Notes: generated by a model from the letters alone, not told the origin. Shown: positions 8,350 to 17,919, counted from the first letter of the stretch. The stretch: DNA of 64,000 bases from an uncultured Kiritimatiellota bacterium (GCA_934621385.1 CAKTUI010000008.1:3982-67981); one strand, 5' to 3'. Numbers and translations: made by a program.

Positions 8350-9411
8350 TTATTCTTTTTTTCCTTTCTTCGCCTCTTCTTCCAGTGCAAGGAGGAAGCG
8401 GTCGTAGTCGCTTATGAAGAGTTTATCCTGAACGATGCGATACTTCTCGAACTCGGACTCGGCGTAAAGCTGAGCCTTATAGGCATCGATGGGAACGCCC
8501 GCGTATTTCGGCGCATGTTGGTCAAAGAGGACAAGGAATTTGTCGAGACGCACTTTCCAATCTTCCATCGTCAGCGGAATCTTTCGCATCGTCTGCGTCT
8601 CAGCGTATTCAAGAAACGCGTTGACCATGCGCTCCAGAATGCCGAGTTCCTCATCTGTGAGATAGTTTTTTGCAACGACGACATCCGACTTCTTGATCTT
8701 CCCGTTCGGCCCATCCTCCCAATTTGTGAGGCCCATGTTCTCCCTGCCCGCATCGGCTCGCGTGTAAAGGATCTCGACGGCTGTATGCCCATGTACGGCA
8801 CAATGCATACGATTCTGCACGGTCGCATAGAATATCCTCGTCAAGTTTGAGGTCTTGTCATAGTCAATGGCCGTTGCGTAGAGATCCGTCACCTTCTGAT
8901 AGAACTTACGCTCGCTGAGCCGTATCTCGCGAATCTTCTCAAGCAAGTGTTCAAAATACTTGTCAGCGATGGGCGTTCCGTCCTTCAACCGCTGGGCATC
9001 CATCGCCCAGCCCTTAATCGTGTATTCTGCAACAATCTGATTCGCCCATTTCCTAAAAGCAATGGCCTTTTCATTGTCGATCTTGAAGCCAAGGGCGATT
9101 ATAACTTGCAAATTATAATGGTTGACTGAATAATTCTTCCCGTCGGGACCAGTTATCCAATATTTTTGGACAACTGACTCCTTGTCAAGTTCAGCATCCT
9201 TAAAAATCTTGGTAATGTGGTAGCTGACCGTCCGCAGATCAACGCCATATACCGCCGCGAGCATCTTCTGGCTCATCCATATGTTCTCATTCTCGTAACG
9301 CAACTCGTACTTCTCGTGGCTTTCGCCAACAGAAGCAACATATGTGATGAACTGGGCCGCACTCGACTTCTGTGGTTCCATGTTGCCCCAATTGCTCTTC
9401 TTCTTAGCCAT
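8350..9411 (-). CDS. RhuM family protein
   Basis: 353 aa. RhuM-family proteins, named after a gene in a Salmonella pathogenicity island, are common accessory proteins of unsettled function. Family features seen: an N-terminal winged-helix-like part (WMSQKMLAAVYGVDLRTVSYH), the VVQKYWITGPDGKNY segment, NLQVIIALGFKI, then FRKWANQIVAEY and a long alpha-helical C-terminus with HGHTAVEI and a Lys-rich tail (KKGKKE). Its base composition is clearly more AT-rich than the GH2 gene beside it, and it lies between the intact and displaced GH2 tails, so it looks acquired. The ATG is at 9411, with GGGGAAATGAATT upstream. Confidence 0.88.
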   Translation of the reverse strand: MAKKKSNWGNMEPQKSSAAQFITYVASVGESHEKYELRYENENIWMSQKMLAAVYGVDLRTVSYHITKIFKDAELDKESVVQKYWITGPDGKNYSVNHYNLQVIIALGFKIDNEKAIAFRKWANQIVAEYTIKGWAMDAQRLKDGTPIADKYFEHLLEKIREIRLSERKFYQKVTDLYATAIDYDKTSNLTRIFYATVQNRMHCAVHGHTAVEILYTRADAGRENMGLTNWEDGPNGKIKKSDVVVAKNYLTDEELGILERMVNAFLEYAETQTMRKIPLTMEDWKVRLDKFLVLFDQHAPKYAGVPIDAYKAQLYAESEFEKYRIVQDKLFISDYDRFLLALEEEAKKGKKE

Positions 9412-9469
9412 AATTCATTTCCCCAAATCTCAATACCCATTGCCGCGAGATACCCAGCGACCTTCTTTC

Positions 9470-9610
9470 TCAGTTCCTATACCATCCGCGCCACTTCGTC
9501 AGCTGATCACCCTTATATGTGCCAACAAGGACGACACGGCCTTTCGGTTCGCGCCCTTCGGACGAAGCGTCAACCCGTCCAGCCTCACACCTCTTCGCTT
9601 TCATGTTCAC
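9470..9610 (-). pseudogene. Short ORF, probable remnant of a truncated accessory gene
   Basis: 46 codons from GTG at 9610 (ATG 9604 also in frame), preceded by AGAAGGA. The product contains GRVVLVGTYKGDQLTKWRGW and stops soon after. The well-formed VLVGTYKGDQLTKW segment looks like the start of a larger protein that is no longer present. I do not recognise the family with confidence. It lies just upstream of the RhuM gene and downstream of an extended -10, so it may be transcribed. Confidence 0.4.
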
Positions 9611-9936
9611 CACGAGTCCTTCTCTATCGATGCCGCGAACCGTTGTCGCGGACTGGTGGCATTATACCATAAATCGCCTGCTCGGGGCTTACGCGAAACC
9701 GCCGCGACTGAGCCTTCACAACCTCTATGCTCTCTCGACTTTCAGCAGACCCATTTTCACCACACAAAACGCGGCAAACCAAGGCTCCCCTTTTACCATA
9801 TCCAACAATCATGCATAATCTTTCCTACCTGCGACTCAAACGAGTCCCAACTTCAACTCTCAATAGTTCCAGTTAGAAAAATACGATATGCAAGATGAAA
9901 TGCCCCACGCAATGCCACCAACAATCAGACGACTTG
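9611..9936. other. Intergenic stretch with extended -10 and REP-like sequence
   Basis: No gene seen. It holds a leftward extended -10 (TTTATGGTATAAT, TATAAT at 9661-9666) and, next to it at about 9673-9722, a degenerate copy of the dispersed GC-rich repeat (CTGCTCGGGGCTTACGCG, then CCGCCGCGACTGAGCC). The remaining 200 bases up to the GH2 stop are AT-richer and show nothing I recognise. Confidence 0.5.
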
Positions 9937-12507
9937 TCAAAGTGGGTGGACGAAGGCCGTGTTCCAGCCGCCGACCTTCCAGGCGAACGGGTGCGTGGGA
10001 TGCTCGACCGTCAGCACCTTCCTTTCGCCCGGCAGAAGCGCAAAGTAATTGTCCGAGAAGAAGACCGGTCGCAGGCTCTTCCCCCTTTCGTCCTCAACCC
10101 GAACCTCGACCATGAAGGCCAGGGCGCGCCCCGTATTGACGACCTCAAGCGTCGTACACCCTTCCTCTACCTTCAAGAAGTGTGCCGACAATTCCGTTTG
10201 CGGCAGTTCATCCAGCCGTTCAAAACCCGCCACGCAGGGACCCGTCACTGTATTCACCCCCTCGTAGCGCGAAGCCGACCGCCAGTAGAATGTTGAGGCG
10301 ATCTCCGTCCCATTCTCGCGCAGGCGCAACTTGATGAAATGCGGACGGTCAAACTGAAGTGTGCGGTCCGAATCAAACGGAATCCGAAAGGCATCCACAA
10401 ACGATTCGCCGCGAACCTCAAGCACCTGCGACCGCATCCAGACGCGACGCGAGTCAAAGTCGTAGACTTCAGCCACCAACTCAACGCACCGCGTCTCACA
10501 AATGTCACTGGCAACCGAAACACGATTGGACAGGTACTCGTACTGCGCGTGCAACGGCTCAAGCGCATTGGCCTGAGCGAATTGCGAGGCCGTGGGAACA
10601 AGCGAATAGTCCCAGGCGTGTCCGCCCAGCTGGGGAACAGGCGACGCATTGTACCAAAAGAGAACGCCTGTCGCCGTCTCACGGACGCGATTCCAGGTCT
10701 CCCAGAGACAACGGTGCGCCAGTGCATCTGCCGCCTGCGACTTTCGGGCGTACTCGTCAAAGGTCTTCGACACACCATATCCGTTGACGTACTGGTGATG
10801 GAACTCTGTCATCCGATCAAAACCGCCGCCCTCACGATACTTCCACGCGGCAATGTTCCTCTCAACCGGCCAAAGGAGATTCTCGGGCATAAACTCCCGG
10901 CAACACTCGGCGGGCGGCAGGGCGCATGTTCCGTATTCGGGACTGAACCCGTAAACGCGGCTTCCTCGCGGCGATGCGGTATCTTCATAATAACTCATCG
11001 GATTCACCGGGACATACGGGGAACCGTCGTGCACCCCATCGCATTCGGACTGCATCATCCAGCTTGTCGTCCCCGTCAGCCGACGCACGAGCTCCTCTGT
11101 TCCCTCGACTTCCGTCGACTCGTTGGACGCGACCCAATGCGCAAGACTCGCATGGGAGCGAATGCGCTTGACCTGCTGTGCCACATTGTCGAGGTAAAGC
11201 CCGACATCATCTGGATGCCGCGTGTCACCGGTCATCCAGAACTCCTGCCAGACGAGCAGTCCGTATTCGTCGCACAGTTCGTAGAATCGGTCGCTCTCCA
11301 CGATGCCGCCAGCCCAAAGCCGCACGAGATTAACACCCGAGTCCGCCGTCAGCCGCATCTCCGCCTCCATCCGCTCATCGTCCGCCTTGAGCATCGCCTC
11401 TGGCACCCAGTTCGTGCCGCGAATGAATATCTTGCGTCGATTGACATAGAACTGCCGCGCTCCGTCCTTGCCCGACTGGTCGCTCGTTATCTCGCGCACA
11501 CCAAAGCGGACGCGCACCGCATCCGACTCCCGGCCCGTCGTATCATCCACATAACGGACAGTTGCCGTGTAGAGCGGTTGTGCACCCTTGTTTCTCGGCC
11601 ACCAGAGTTTCGGTGCCTTCATCTTGGCAGACATGAACTCGGTGCGCCGTTCACCCCGAAACATCGAAACCGGCTTCTCAATCCGAATGCCCTCGCCCTC
11701 AACCTCAGCAATGATCCGCCCGCGCACCTCGTCCCCCCACCCGTTGCTCGCATTGTGCAAGTCGACTTCAACCGTCAGTTCGGCTTCCGAAAAGTCGTCG
11801 TTCAACTTTGTTCGGACATAAGGCGCGTCAAGGCGCACAAGATCCGTTGCAAAGAACTCGATATCCCGCCAAATGCCCGTATTGCGATCGCGGATGCCGT
11901 CGCTGAACATGAAGTCCCATCCGGCGGACATCAGCATCGTCACGTTCCGCCCGATTTCCCCATCGCCCCCATTGTGCCACTCCCCGTTTGCCGCGCCCCA
12001 TGTCTTCGGCTGCACCGTTCCCGGGTGGTCAACGGGCCAAACCTTCACACGAATCTCGTTCCGCGTACCCGGTTGCACAAACGAAGTGACATCGACAGCC
12101 GTGCGCGAGAACATCCCACGCGTGGACGCGGCAAGTCGTCCATTGAGGTAAATCTCACTGCGGTAGTTGATACCCTCGGGCCGCATCCAGACGACGCGAT
12201 TGCTGAACGCTATCGGCAGATCGACCCCACCGACGAATGTCGCCTCATAGAATGGGCGATTCGCCGAGAGGTCTGGTATCAGCCCATTCTCAAGCTTGTT
12301 GTTGAGACCGTAGTAGGGATCGGGGACCTTGCCGTTCTCGACCAGCGTCCGCAGGACGGTCCCTGGGACAATTGCCGGCATCCACGCATCGGGTGCCGTC
12401 GCCTGCGCCATCTTCCACGGGCCTGTCGCCCGCACCGTCGTCCGTTCCCCCGCCAACCCGAGTGCCGCGCCCAGGACAAGTGCCGCGCAAATCGTCAGTC
12501 GCCTCAT
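9937..12507 (-). CDS. Glycoside hydrolase family 2 (beta-mannosidase / exo-glucosaminidase type), secreted
   Basis: 856 aa. Residues 1-19 form a signal peptide, so the enzyme acts in the periplasm or outside. GH2 architecture follows: sugar-binding beta-sandwich (residues about 25-215), immunoglobulin-like domain, TIM barrel from about 350 (FIRGTNWVPE), then C-terminal beta domains. The acid/base Glu is probably E463 in ASNESTE and the nucleophile E524 in GFSPEYG; the DGSPYVPVNP segment between them is typical of the mannosidase and exo-beta-glucosaminidase branch. It retains configuration and trims non-reducing ends. It is the last gene of the regulator-surface protein-GH5-GH2 unit, one base after the GH5 stop. 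A copy of its 3' end lies at 8203-8335. Confidence 0.9.
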   Translation of the reverse strand: MRRLTICAALVLGAALGLAGERTTVRATGPWKMAQATAPDAWMPAIVPGTVLRTLVENGKVPDPYYGLNNKLENGLIPDLSANRPFYEATFVGGVDLPIAFSNRVVWMRPEGINYRSEIYLNGRLAASTRGMFSRTAVDVTSFVQPGTRNEIRVKVWPVDHPGTVQPKTWGAANGEWHNGGDGEIGRNVTMLMSAGWDFMFSDGIRDRNTGIWRDIEFFATDLVRLDAPYVRTKLNDDFSEAELTVEVDLHNASNGWGDEVRGRIIAEVEGEGIRIEKPVSMFRGERRTEFMSAKMKAPKLWWPRNKGAQPLYTATVRYVDDTTGRESDAVRVRFGVREITSDQSGKDGARQFYVNRRKIFIRGTNWVPEAMLKADDERMEAEMRLTADSGVNLVRLWAGGIVESDRFYELCDEYGLLVWQEFWMTGDTRHPDDVGLYLDNVAQQVKRIRSHASLAHWVASNESTEVEGTEELVRRLTGTTSWMMQSECDGVHDGSPYVPVNPMSYYEDTASPRGSRVYGFSPEYGTCALPPAECCREFMPENLLWPVERNIAAWKYREGGGFDRMTEFHHQYVNGYGVSKTFDEYARKSQAADALAHRCLWETWNRVRETATGVLFWYNASPVPQLGGHAWDYSLVPTASQFAQANALEPLHAQYEYLSNRVSVASDICETRCVELVAEVYDFDSRRVWMRSQVLEVRGESFVDAFRIPFDSDRTLQFDRPHFIKLRLRENGTEIASTFYWRSASRYEGVNTVTGPCVAGFERLDELPQTELSAHFLKVEEGCTTLEVVNTGRALAFMVEVRVEDERGKSLRPVFFSDNYFALLPGERKVLTVEHPTHPFAWKVGGWNTAFVHPL

Positions 12508-12508
12508 C

Positions 12509-14575
12509 TTACCGCATCCTCTTCATCTCGAACGTTTCGCCGCGCAGGGCCCGACGAACGAATTCGCCCCAGTAGGGCGTCGGGTCGTAGTCCCAGCTCT
12601 TAATCATACATGGGGCCGCCTTCGGATGAAAGCACCACGCCGTCCAGTTGATGCGATACTTCTGGATGAACCCAATCATGTCGGGTGAGAAGGTGAAGGG
12701 GTCTTCCTTCTGCGCAAGCGGGATGAACGTCATTTCCTCACGCGGCGCGGCCCCGACCTCGCCGAGGAAGATCGGGTGCTTCGCGGCAACCGGCAGAACT
12801 CTCGCCCACCCCTTGTGCCAGTGGTAGGTGTGCCACGCGTACATCACGCCATTGCCCATCGAATCGTCAAGGCGATAACTCGGGCTGTCACCTTTCTCAA
12901 TTGCCGCGCTCTCAATGCCCGTCAAGTCGTTCGCCCAGCCAAGTCCTCCCGCAATCACCACGTTCCGCGCCCCGGTCGACCGCACTGCCTCCACCAACGC
13001 CTGCATTCCGACGGATTCAAACCCCTGGTTCTTGCGCTTCTCTTCCGCCGACAGGAACGCAGACTCGTCCACCTTTCCGGCCTCACCGACGAACCCACCG
13101 TTGCGCCAAATCTCCCAGCTGATTCCGTGCGGTTCGTTGAAGAGGTCGAAGAGTACCGCTGGATGGTTCGCGTACCGTTTTGCCGCGTCCTTCCAGAACG
13201 CAATGTGCTCGACTTTCGGCGCACGGAAGCGGTGCAGATCGAGCACGACATACGCCCCACGATTCGCCGCGAGCCGCACAATCTTGTCAACTGTCGAACG
13301 ATAGGCCTCGCCCCCATCGTTCTGGTACGCGCTCGTTCCGAACCAAAAGTCCTCCTTGACCGGCAGGCGTACGCAATTCGCCTTCCATTCGTCAATGCCA
13401 ACCACGGTCGACTTCACGATCTGATCACCGTTCGGCACGGACTCCATTCCCCCCGCGTTCAGTCCCTGCAACCACACCTCGCGTCCGTCCGAATCGACAA
13501 GTCGATTCCCGACAACCTTCACCTCCTTCGGCCACCGCGCACGGTTCTCGGCCTCGTCAGGCACCTGCCGTGCGGCTATCTGACGCTCGCGCACGGCCTT
13601 CGCCTCACGGAGCGGCGCGGCATCCGTTGGCACGAGCCGGACATCCGTCATCACCATCTCACCCGCCTTCACATTGAAGAGGCATGGCATCACGACGACC
13701 TTCACCGCCTCGGGCGGCACGAGGAACGCATTCGTCCGCGCCTGCCAACCGTCCGTGTTGCGCTGCGTGTAGGTCGGCCCAGGCTCGGGCTTCACGTCCT
13801 TGCCCTCCGCATTCTTAAACTTCAGCAGGACGCGTGCATCAAACCACGGCTTCGCCCCCGTACGCAGGTTCGACACCTTCCACTTCCAGTTCAGGGCGAG
13901 TGCTTCGGTTCCCTCGGGGATGCCATATTCCCGATAGGCGTTCACCAGTTTGCCGGGGACAGTCGAGACAAGCGCACAATACGGGTCGTCCGGATTCTTC
14001 GACGGGGGGATGAGGGAGCCCGTCTTCTCAAACAGGGACTTCGCCTTCTCACGCGTCCGCGTCGCATTCTCGGCCTTGCGCCGTTCGTACGCCTCACGCC
14101 ACGCCTTGTCCGCCGGATCCTCGACGAACGTCTCCTGCGCCTCGACTGAAAGATTGCGCACCGAGAGCGCACCCGCCTTCACATTGAAGAGACACGGCAT
14201 CAGCGCAAGCCCTGCCGCGCCCTCCGGCACGCGCACCACCTTGCGCACCGCGACCCAGCCGTCGCTTGTCCCCTTCCATCCGCCAATCGCCGGGCCGCTC
14301 TTCACCTTCTTGCACTGCGAATTGATGAAGTCCACCATGATTCGCGCATCAAACCAGTTCTGCGCACCGCGCACGACCCCCTCGTATTTCACCTCGCACG
14401 TGATGACCGCACCCTCCATCCCCTTTGGAATAAAGACCGGCACGTAAACAAGCGACATCTTACCCGACCCCTTGAACGGAACATCAAACGCTCGCTTGCC
14501 CTCCGGCACAAGGTTCGCGCCCACGGCCGAACCAACCAGACACGACAACAGAACCGACCAAACGAACTTTCTCAT
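12509..14575 (-). CDS. Secreted GH5-type endoglycanase with duplicated N-terminal module
   Basis: 688 aa from ATG at 14575; residues 1-20 are a signal peptide. Two related beta-sandwich modules precede the enzyme: about 30-145 and 205-315, each with NWFDAR/PWFDAR and an identical MPCLFNVKAG, so they arose by duplication and probably bind carbohydrate. The GH5 barrel runs from about 355 (NRLVDSDGREVWLQGLNAGG) to the end. The acid/base is E481 in LFNEPHG, the nucleophile E606 in FLGEVGA; YVVLDLHRF and YAWHTYHWH also fit. Substrate is probably a beta-1,4-glucan or mannan, to be finished by the GH2 enzyme. An upstream in-frame ATG (14584) and GTG (14602) are possible; 14575 gives the best signal peptide. 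Confidence 0.88.
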   Translation of the reverse strand: MRKFVWSVLLSCLVGSAVGANLVPEGKRAFDVPFKGSGKMSLVYVPVFIPKGMEGAVITCEVKYEGVVRGAQNWFDARIMVDFINSQCKKVKSGPAIGGWKGTSDGWVAVRKVVRVPEGAAGLALMPCLFNVKAGALSVRNLSVEAQETFVEDPADKAWREAYERRKAENATRTREKAKSLFEKTGSLIPPSKNPDDPYCALVSTVPGKLVNAYREYGIPEGTEALALNWKWKVSNLRTGAKPWFDARVLLKFKNAEGKDVKPEPGPTYTQRNTDGWQARTNAFLVPPEAVKVVVMPCLFNVKAGEMVMTDVRLVPTDAAPLREAKAVRERQIAARQVPDEAENRARWPKEVKVVGNRLVDSDGREVWLQGLNAGGMESVPNGDQIVKSTVVGIDEWKANCVRLPVKEDFWFGTSAYQNDGGEAYRSTVDKIVRLAANRGAYVVLDLHRFRAPKVEHIAFWKDAAKRYANHPAVLFDLFNEPHGISWEIWRNGGFVGEAGKVDESAFLSAEEKRKNQGFESVGMQALVEAVRSTGARNVVIAGGLGWANDLTGIESAAIEKGDSPSYRLDDSMGNGVMYAWHTYHWHKGWARVLPVAAKHPIFLGEVGAAPREEMTFIPLAQKEDPFTFSPDMIGFIQKYRINWTAWCFHPKAAPCMIKSWDYDPTPYWGEFVRRALRGETFEMKRMR

Positions 14576-14615
14576 TTCATTCATTCCCTTCTTGCCGAAC
14601 ACGCTACACGACCAA

Positions 14616-16742
14616 CTACCGAATCTTCAAAAGGAATCCCCTGTTTCGCGAAGCGCGAAGTTCCGTTCCGTCCTCACTCAGCGAAAGAGTACCGATGTGT
14701 GCCCCGCGCCTGAAGGTGACGTCCTCCAGCGTTCCCTCCGTCACCTTGAGGACCGTCCACGTTCCGTACCACGCATCCGACTCGGCGGACACCTCAATCT
14801 CTCCCTCGGCGGAAATTGACGAAGCCGTCAACGGACCCTTCAGCCCCTCGTCAGCAACACCCGCAACGAACTTCGCACCGTCGGCAAATGCGACTGGCAT
14901 CTCGACCGTTCCACTGCCACCCAATTCCGCGCCGCTTGCAACGGACACCTGACTCCCGCCCGAAACCACACCATCCAGCACCAGCCGACCAGCCCGAACG
15001 GACAGTGGCTGCTCATTCATCACAACCGCTCCCCCGAACCGCTGAACACCCGCACCAATCTTGACGACATCCTGAAAGCCTGAAAGCGTTCCCTCAAAAT
15101 CACCGTTCGCATCGTTATCACCCAGCGTCAAACTGACGCGGTATTTGTTGCACTTGACCGTTCCATTCCCGTAAAGCCCATTGATTGACTGGGAGACGAG
15201 CCGTCCGCTGCTCTCACCCCAAAAGGAAACCGTTCCACGAACATGCACATCGCCCTTCCGCGCCCCATTTGGAAAGACCTTCTTGCCCTGCCCAATGTAG
15301 AGCGGACCGTTTACCCACGTGTCGCCCGTATAGTCGCAGTCGGACCAAACCGTCAGACCCGCACCCGACAGATTGTCCGACAGCACGGCCCAGACGACAC
15401 CATCCGTTCCCGAAATGGGCGCATACCAATTCGAACTCTTTCCCTGCGCAAAGGAGATGCATCCCCGCGCCGATCCGAAGTCAATCGGAACACTCACGCT
15501 CGGCGTGGCGAACCGGGGATACCCGATGACAACCTGTCCGCTCGTCACATGGAGCGTTCCTCCGTTCTCACCCGTCGACAGGACCGTTTCCACACGTCCC
15601 TCCCCACCGCGCAGGATGACCGCATTCACCGTCACATCGCCCAAAATCGCCATCGTCGTTCCGTGCGGCACGAGCAGGTTCTCGTCCCCACGCGTCACGA
15701 GCGCGGCATCTTGCACAAACTCCGTTTCAAGGTCGAGTGCTCGCACACCCCGTTCCGCATCATAGGTCGCAAGCGACGGATTGGTGTCAAAACTGCTACC
15801 AACCGTGTCGTAGGCGACCGCCTGCGGGATGACACCACCAATCATTGTCGGCGCGGCATCAAAGAAGAGGTTCGCGCCGATTTCGTCCGAATGCCGCGCC
15901 CCGAGCATCGTGCCTCGGAACTCGACGAACGCACCCTCATCCATCTCAAGCCGCCCGGCCCGAAGGATGCGTTTCGCCGATGTGCCGTAAATTGAAACCT
16001 TCTTCATCTTCCCCGATTCGCCCGAAATGCGCAACGCACCCGAAATGACATCCGCCGAAGCCGTCTTGCCTCCGTTCACCTCAAGGTCGGACGCGTCAAG
16101 AATGAGATTCCCCGTACGCACCGTTCCCTCCGCCTCGGCATCCAGGAACTGGTATCGAGACCCGCGCAAGACAAGATCGCACTCCGAATGTCCGAGCGCA
16201 CCGCGAAACGCCACAAGGTTCGCCGTCGAACGAATTTCCAGCCGCCCATTCTGAATCGGATTGTCAAAGTACCATCCGCTTGTCCCCGAGATCGTGAATG
16301 TACGCGGCATACCCCCGAGATCGATGAGAAAACGCCACCCGTCCGTCGCATGACCGAATCGCACCGATCCCTTGACTGTCGACGGCGCAAACATCACATC
16401 GCCCGGCACATACCAAGTTGCATCTCGCGTCCCATCCCCGACAAGGTAGAGCGTTGTCTCGTTCTTGTGCGAAAACGAAAGAGGGCCGCGCCAGTCTTCG
16501 CCGAACTTGATATACTCGGTCACCTTTGAGAGACCAAGCCCAAGTCCGAACTCACCCGTAATGGCACCCGAATACCAGTTGTTCGCGTCAAAGAAGTCAT
16601 GCGCTGTGGCAAGGGTGCTCGCCCACGTCGAGTTACACCACCCCGTCTGCGTCACCTCTTCGGCCCGCAAGGACGAAACCCCGAACAGCCCGACGGCAAG
16701 CAGGACGAAAGACGCGGCAACGAATGTGTGAGTTGACTTCAT
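14616..16742 (-). CDS. Beta-strand-rich secreted surface protein (autotransporter-repeat-like)
   Basis: 708 aa from ATG at 16742, chosen because AAAGGAAAG precedes it and the first 27 residues form a signal peptide (MKSTHTFVAASFVLLAVGLF onward). The rest is Gly, Ser, Thr and Asp rich with repeated short strands (GTVRTGNLILDAS, GRLVLDGVVSGGSQVSVASG, GSGTVEMPVAF), the look of beta-helical proteins with passenger-associated transport repeats. No C-terminal autotransporter barrel or PEP-CTERM signal is visible, so how it is displayed is unclear. It lies between the regulator, whose stop overlaps its start (ATGA), and the GH5 gene, suggesting a role in polysaccharide binding. Family assignment is approximate. 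Confidence 0.72.
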   Translation of the reverse strand: MKSTHTFVAASFVLLAVGLFGVSSLRAEEVTQTGWCNSTWASTLATAHDFFDANNWYSGAITGEFGLGLGLSKVTEYIKFGEDWRGPLSFSHKNETTLYLVGDGTRDATWYVPGDVMFAPSTVKGSVRFGHATDGWRFLIDLGGMPRTFTISGTSGWYFDNPIQNGRLEIRSTANLVAFRGALGHSECDLVLRGSRYQFLDAEAEGTVRTGNLILDASDLEVNGGKTASADVISGALRISGESGKMKKVSIYGTSAKRILRAGRLEMDEGAFVEFRGTMLGARHSDEIGANLFFDAAPTMIGGVIPQAVAYDTVGSSFDTNPSLATYDAERGVRALDLETEFVQDAALVTRGDENLLVPHGTTMAILGDVTVNAVILRGGEGRVETVLSTGENGGTLHVTSGQVVIGYPRFATPSVSVPIDFGSARGCISFAQGKSSNWYAPISGTDGVVWAVLSDNLSGAGLTVWSDCDYTGDTWVNGPLYIGQGKKVFPNGARKGDVHVRGTVSFWGESSGRLVSQSINGLYGNGTVKCNKYRVSLTLGDNDANGDFEGTLSGFQDVVKIGAGVQRFGGAVVMNEQPLSVRAGRLVLDGVVSGGSQVSVASGAELGGSGTVEMPVAFADGAKFVAGVADEGLKGPLTASSISAEGEIEVSAESDAWYGTWTVLKVTEGTLEDVTFRRGAHIGTLSLSEDGTELRASRNRGFLLKIR

Positions 16743-17878
16743 TTTCTCTTTCCTTTCGGATGTTTTGCTTCTGTGATTGGACAGTTCTTTTGCGCGGACG
16801 CACGGCGCACGGACTCGCGGCGGATGAGTGCGACTGGGAGGACTTCCATCCCACCGGTGCACGACGGATGCGCCACGCGCCGCACGAGTGTCTCGAAAGC
16901 GCGGCGCCCCATAAGCGCGAAATCCTGCCGAATCGTGGTCAGGGCGGGTGTCGTCCATTCGGCAATCGGGTCGTCGTCGAAGCCCACGAGCGAGACATCC
17001 TCCGGCGAACGGACACCCGCCTCGGCAAGCCGACGCATCACGATGCGTGCAATCGCGTCGCACGAACAGAAAATTGCCGTCGGCCGCACCTTGAGGCGAA
17101 GGATGCGCTCCACAATCGCACGCACCTCGTTCGTCCAGTCCCCAAGCCGCCGCGCCGAGCGCACATCGTACTTGCGCGGCTTCACCCCATGCGCCCGGCA
17201 CTCCGTCTCAAAGCCCATCCAACGCCACGCAACGGTATCGGACGCAACATCACCAACAAACGCCAGTTCCCGATGCCCGGCGTTCAGCAGTTCCGCACCC
17301 GCCAGAACCCCTCCCATCCGGTTATCGGAGACAACACTCGCAACGCCCTCCACCTCGACTGCCTCGTCAATTACCACGAAGGGAAATCCCTTCTGCGCCA
17401 GCGTCCGTACTGCAGCATCAAACGCCTTGCCATGCTGAGAGAAGATGACCGCACCTTTCGCACCCGATGTCGGCAGCGCGGCAATTTCGCGCAGAAACCG
17501 CTCTTCATCGCCCCCCGCATCGAAGTACTCAATCTGCGCCCCGACCTTTTCGGCCGCGCGGCGCATCGCACCCGCCGACTTGATGGCCGGATCCCAAAAG
17601 AGATTCCCGAAAAGTGCCCGGTAAATGTAGCCCGCCGACTCCGCACGACGGACGAACAGTCCAACGCCCGCACGACGCTCGACCAGTCCCTCTGCCACAA
17701 GTGCATTCACCGCCTTGCGCATCGTCATACGCGACACCCCATTCGTCTCGGCAAGCGCAACCTCTGTTCCAAGGAATGCATCCGTCGATTTCTCCTGTGC
17801 ACACACAAGGTCGCGCAAGCGCACGACCATGCGTTCGTAGGGCGGAACCCACCGAGTCTTGTTCTTTTTCAACCTCAC
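16739..17878 (-). CDS. GntR-type winged helix plus LacI-type sensor transcription regulator
   Basis: 379 aa. The first 75 residues form a GntR winged helix (TEVALAETNGVSRMTMRKAV, then LVAEGLVERRAGVGLFV); the remainder is a periplasmic-binding-protein-like sugar sensor (DNRMGGVLAGAELLNAGH, AIFCSCDAIA, VSLVGFDDDPIAEWTTPALT). This pairing is that of AraR-type repressors, which respond to sugars. It starts at GTG 17878 and heads the surface protein-GH5-GH2 unit, so it is the likely local regulator. Its own promoter and a 20-bp palindrome lie immediately upstream, suggesting autoregulation. The -10 ends seven bases before the GTG and no ribosome binding site is seen. Confidence 0.88.
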   Translation of the reverse strand: MRLKKNKTRWVPPYERMVVRLRDLVCAQEKSTDAFLGTEVALAETNGVSRMTMRKAVNALVAEGLVERRAGVGLFVRRAESAGYIYRALFGNLFWDPAIKSAGAMRRAAEKVGAQIEYFDAGGDEERFLREIAALPTSGAKGAVIFSQHGKAFDAAVRTLAQKGFPFVVIDEAVEVEGVASVVSDNRMGGVLAGAELLNAGHRELAFVGDVASDTVAWRWMGFETECRAHGVKPRKYDVRSARRLGDWTNEVRAIVERILRLKVRPTAIFCSCDAIARIVMRRLAEAGVRSPEDVSLVGFDDDPIAEWTTPALTTIRQDFALMGRRAFETLVRRVAHPSCTGGMEVLPVALIRRESVRRASAQKNCPITEAKHPKGKRK

Positions 17879-17885
17879 GGAATCA

Positions 17886-17915
17886 AGTGTATCAAAAACA
17901 TCACCTTTCGGTCAA
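17886..17915 (-). promoter_or_regulatory. Sigma70 promoter of the carbohydrate locus
   Basis: Minus strand TTGACC (17910-17915), an 18-bp spacer, then extended -10 TGATACACT (TACACT at 17886-17891). The GTG start at 17878 is only seven bases beyond the -10, so the transcript is probably leaderless. Confidence 0.65.
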
Positions 17916-17919
17916 CCGT

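Noticed and set aside
10339..12603. 754-codon plus-strand frame
   Set aside because: Antisense shadow of the GH2 gene; its composition is Arg/Pro/His-rich and featureless.
16743..17201. Long upstream extension of the surface-protein frame
   Set aside because: It overlaps the regulator gene in another frame, and a good ribosome binding site and signal peptide mark 16742.
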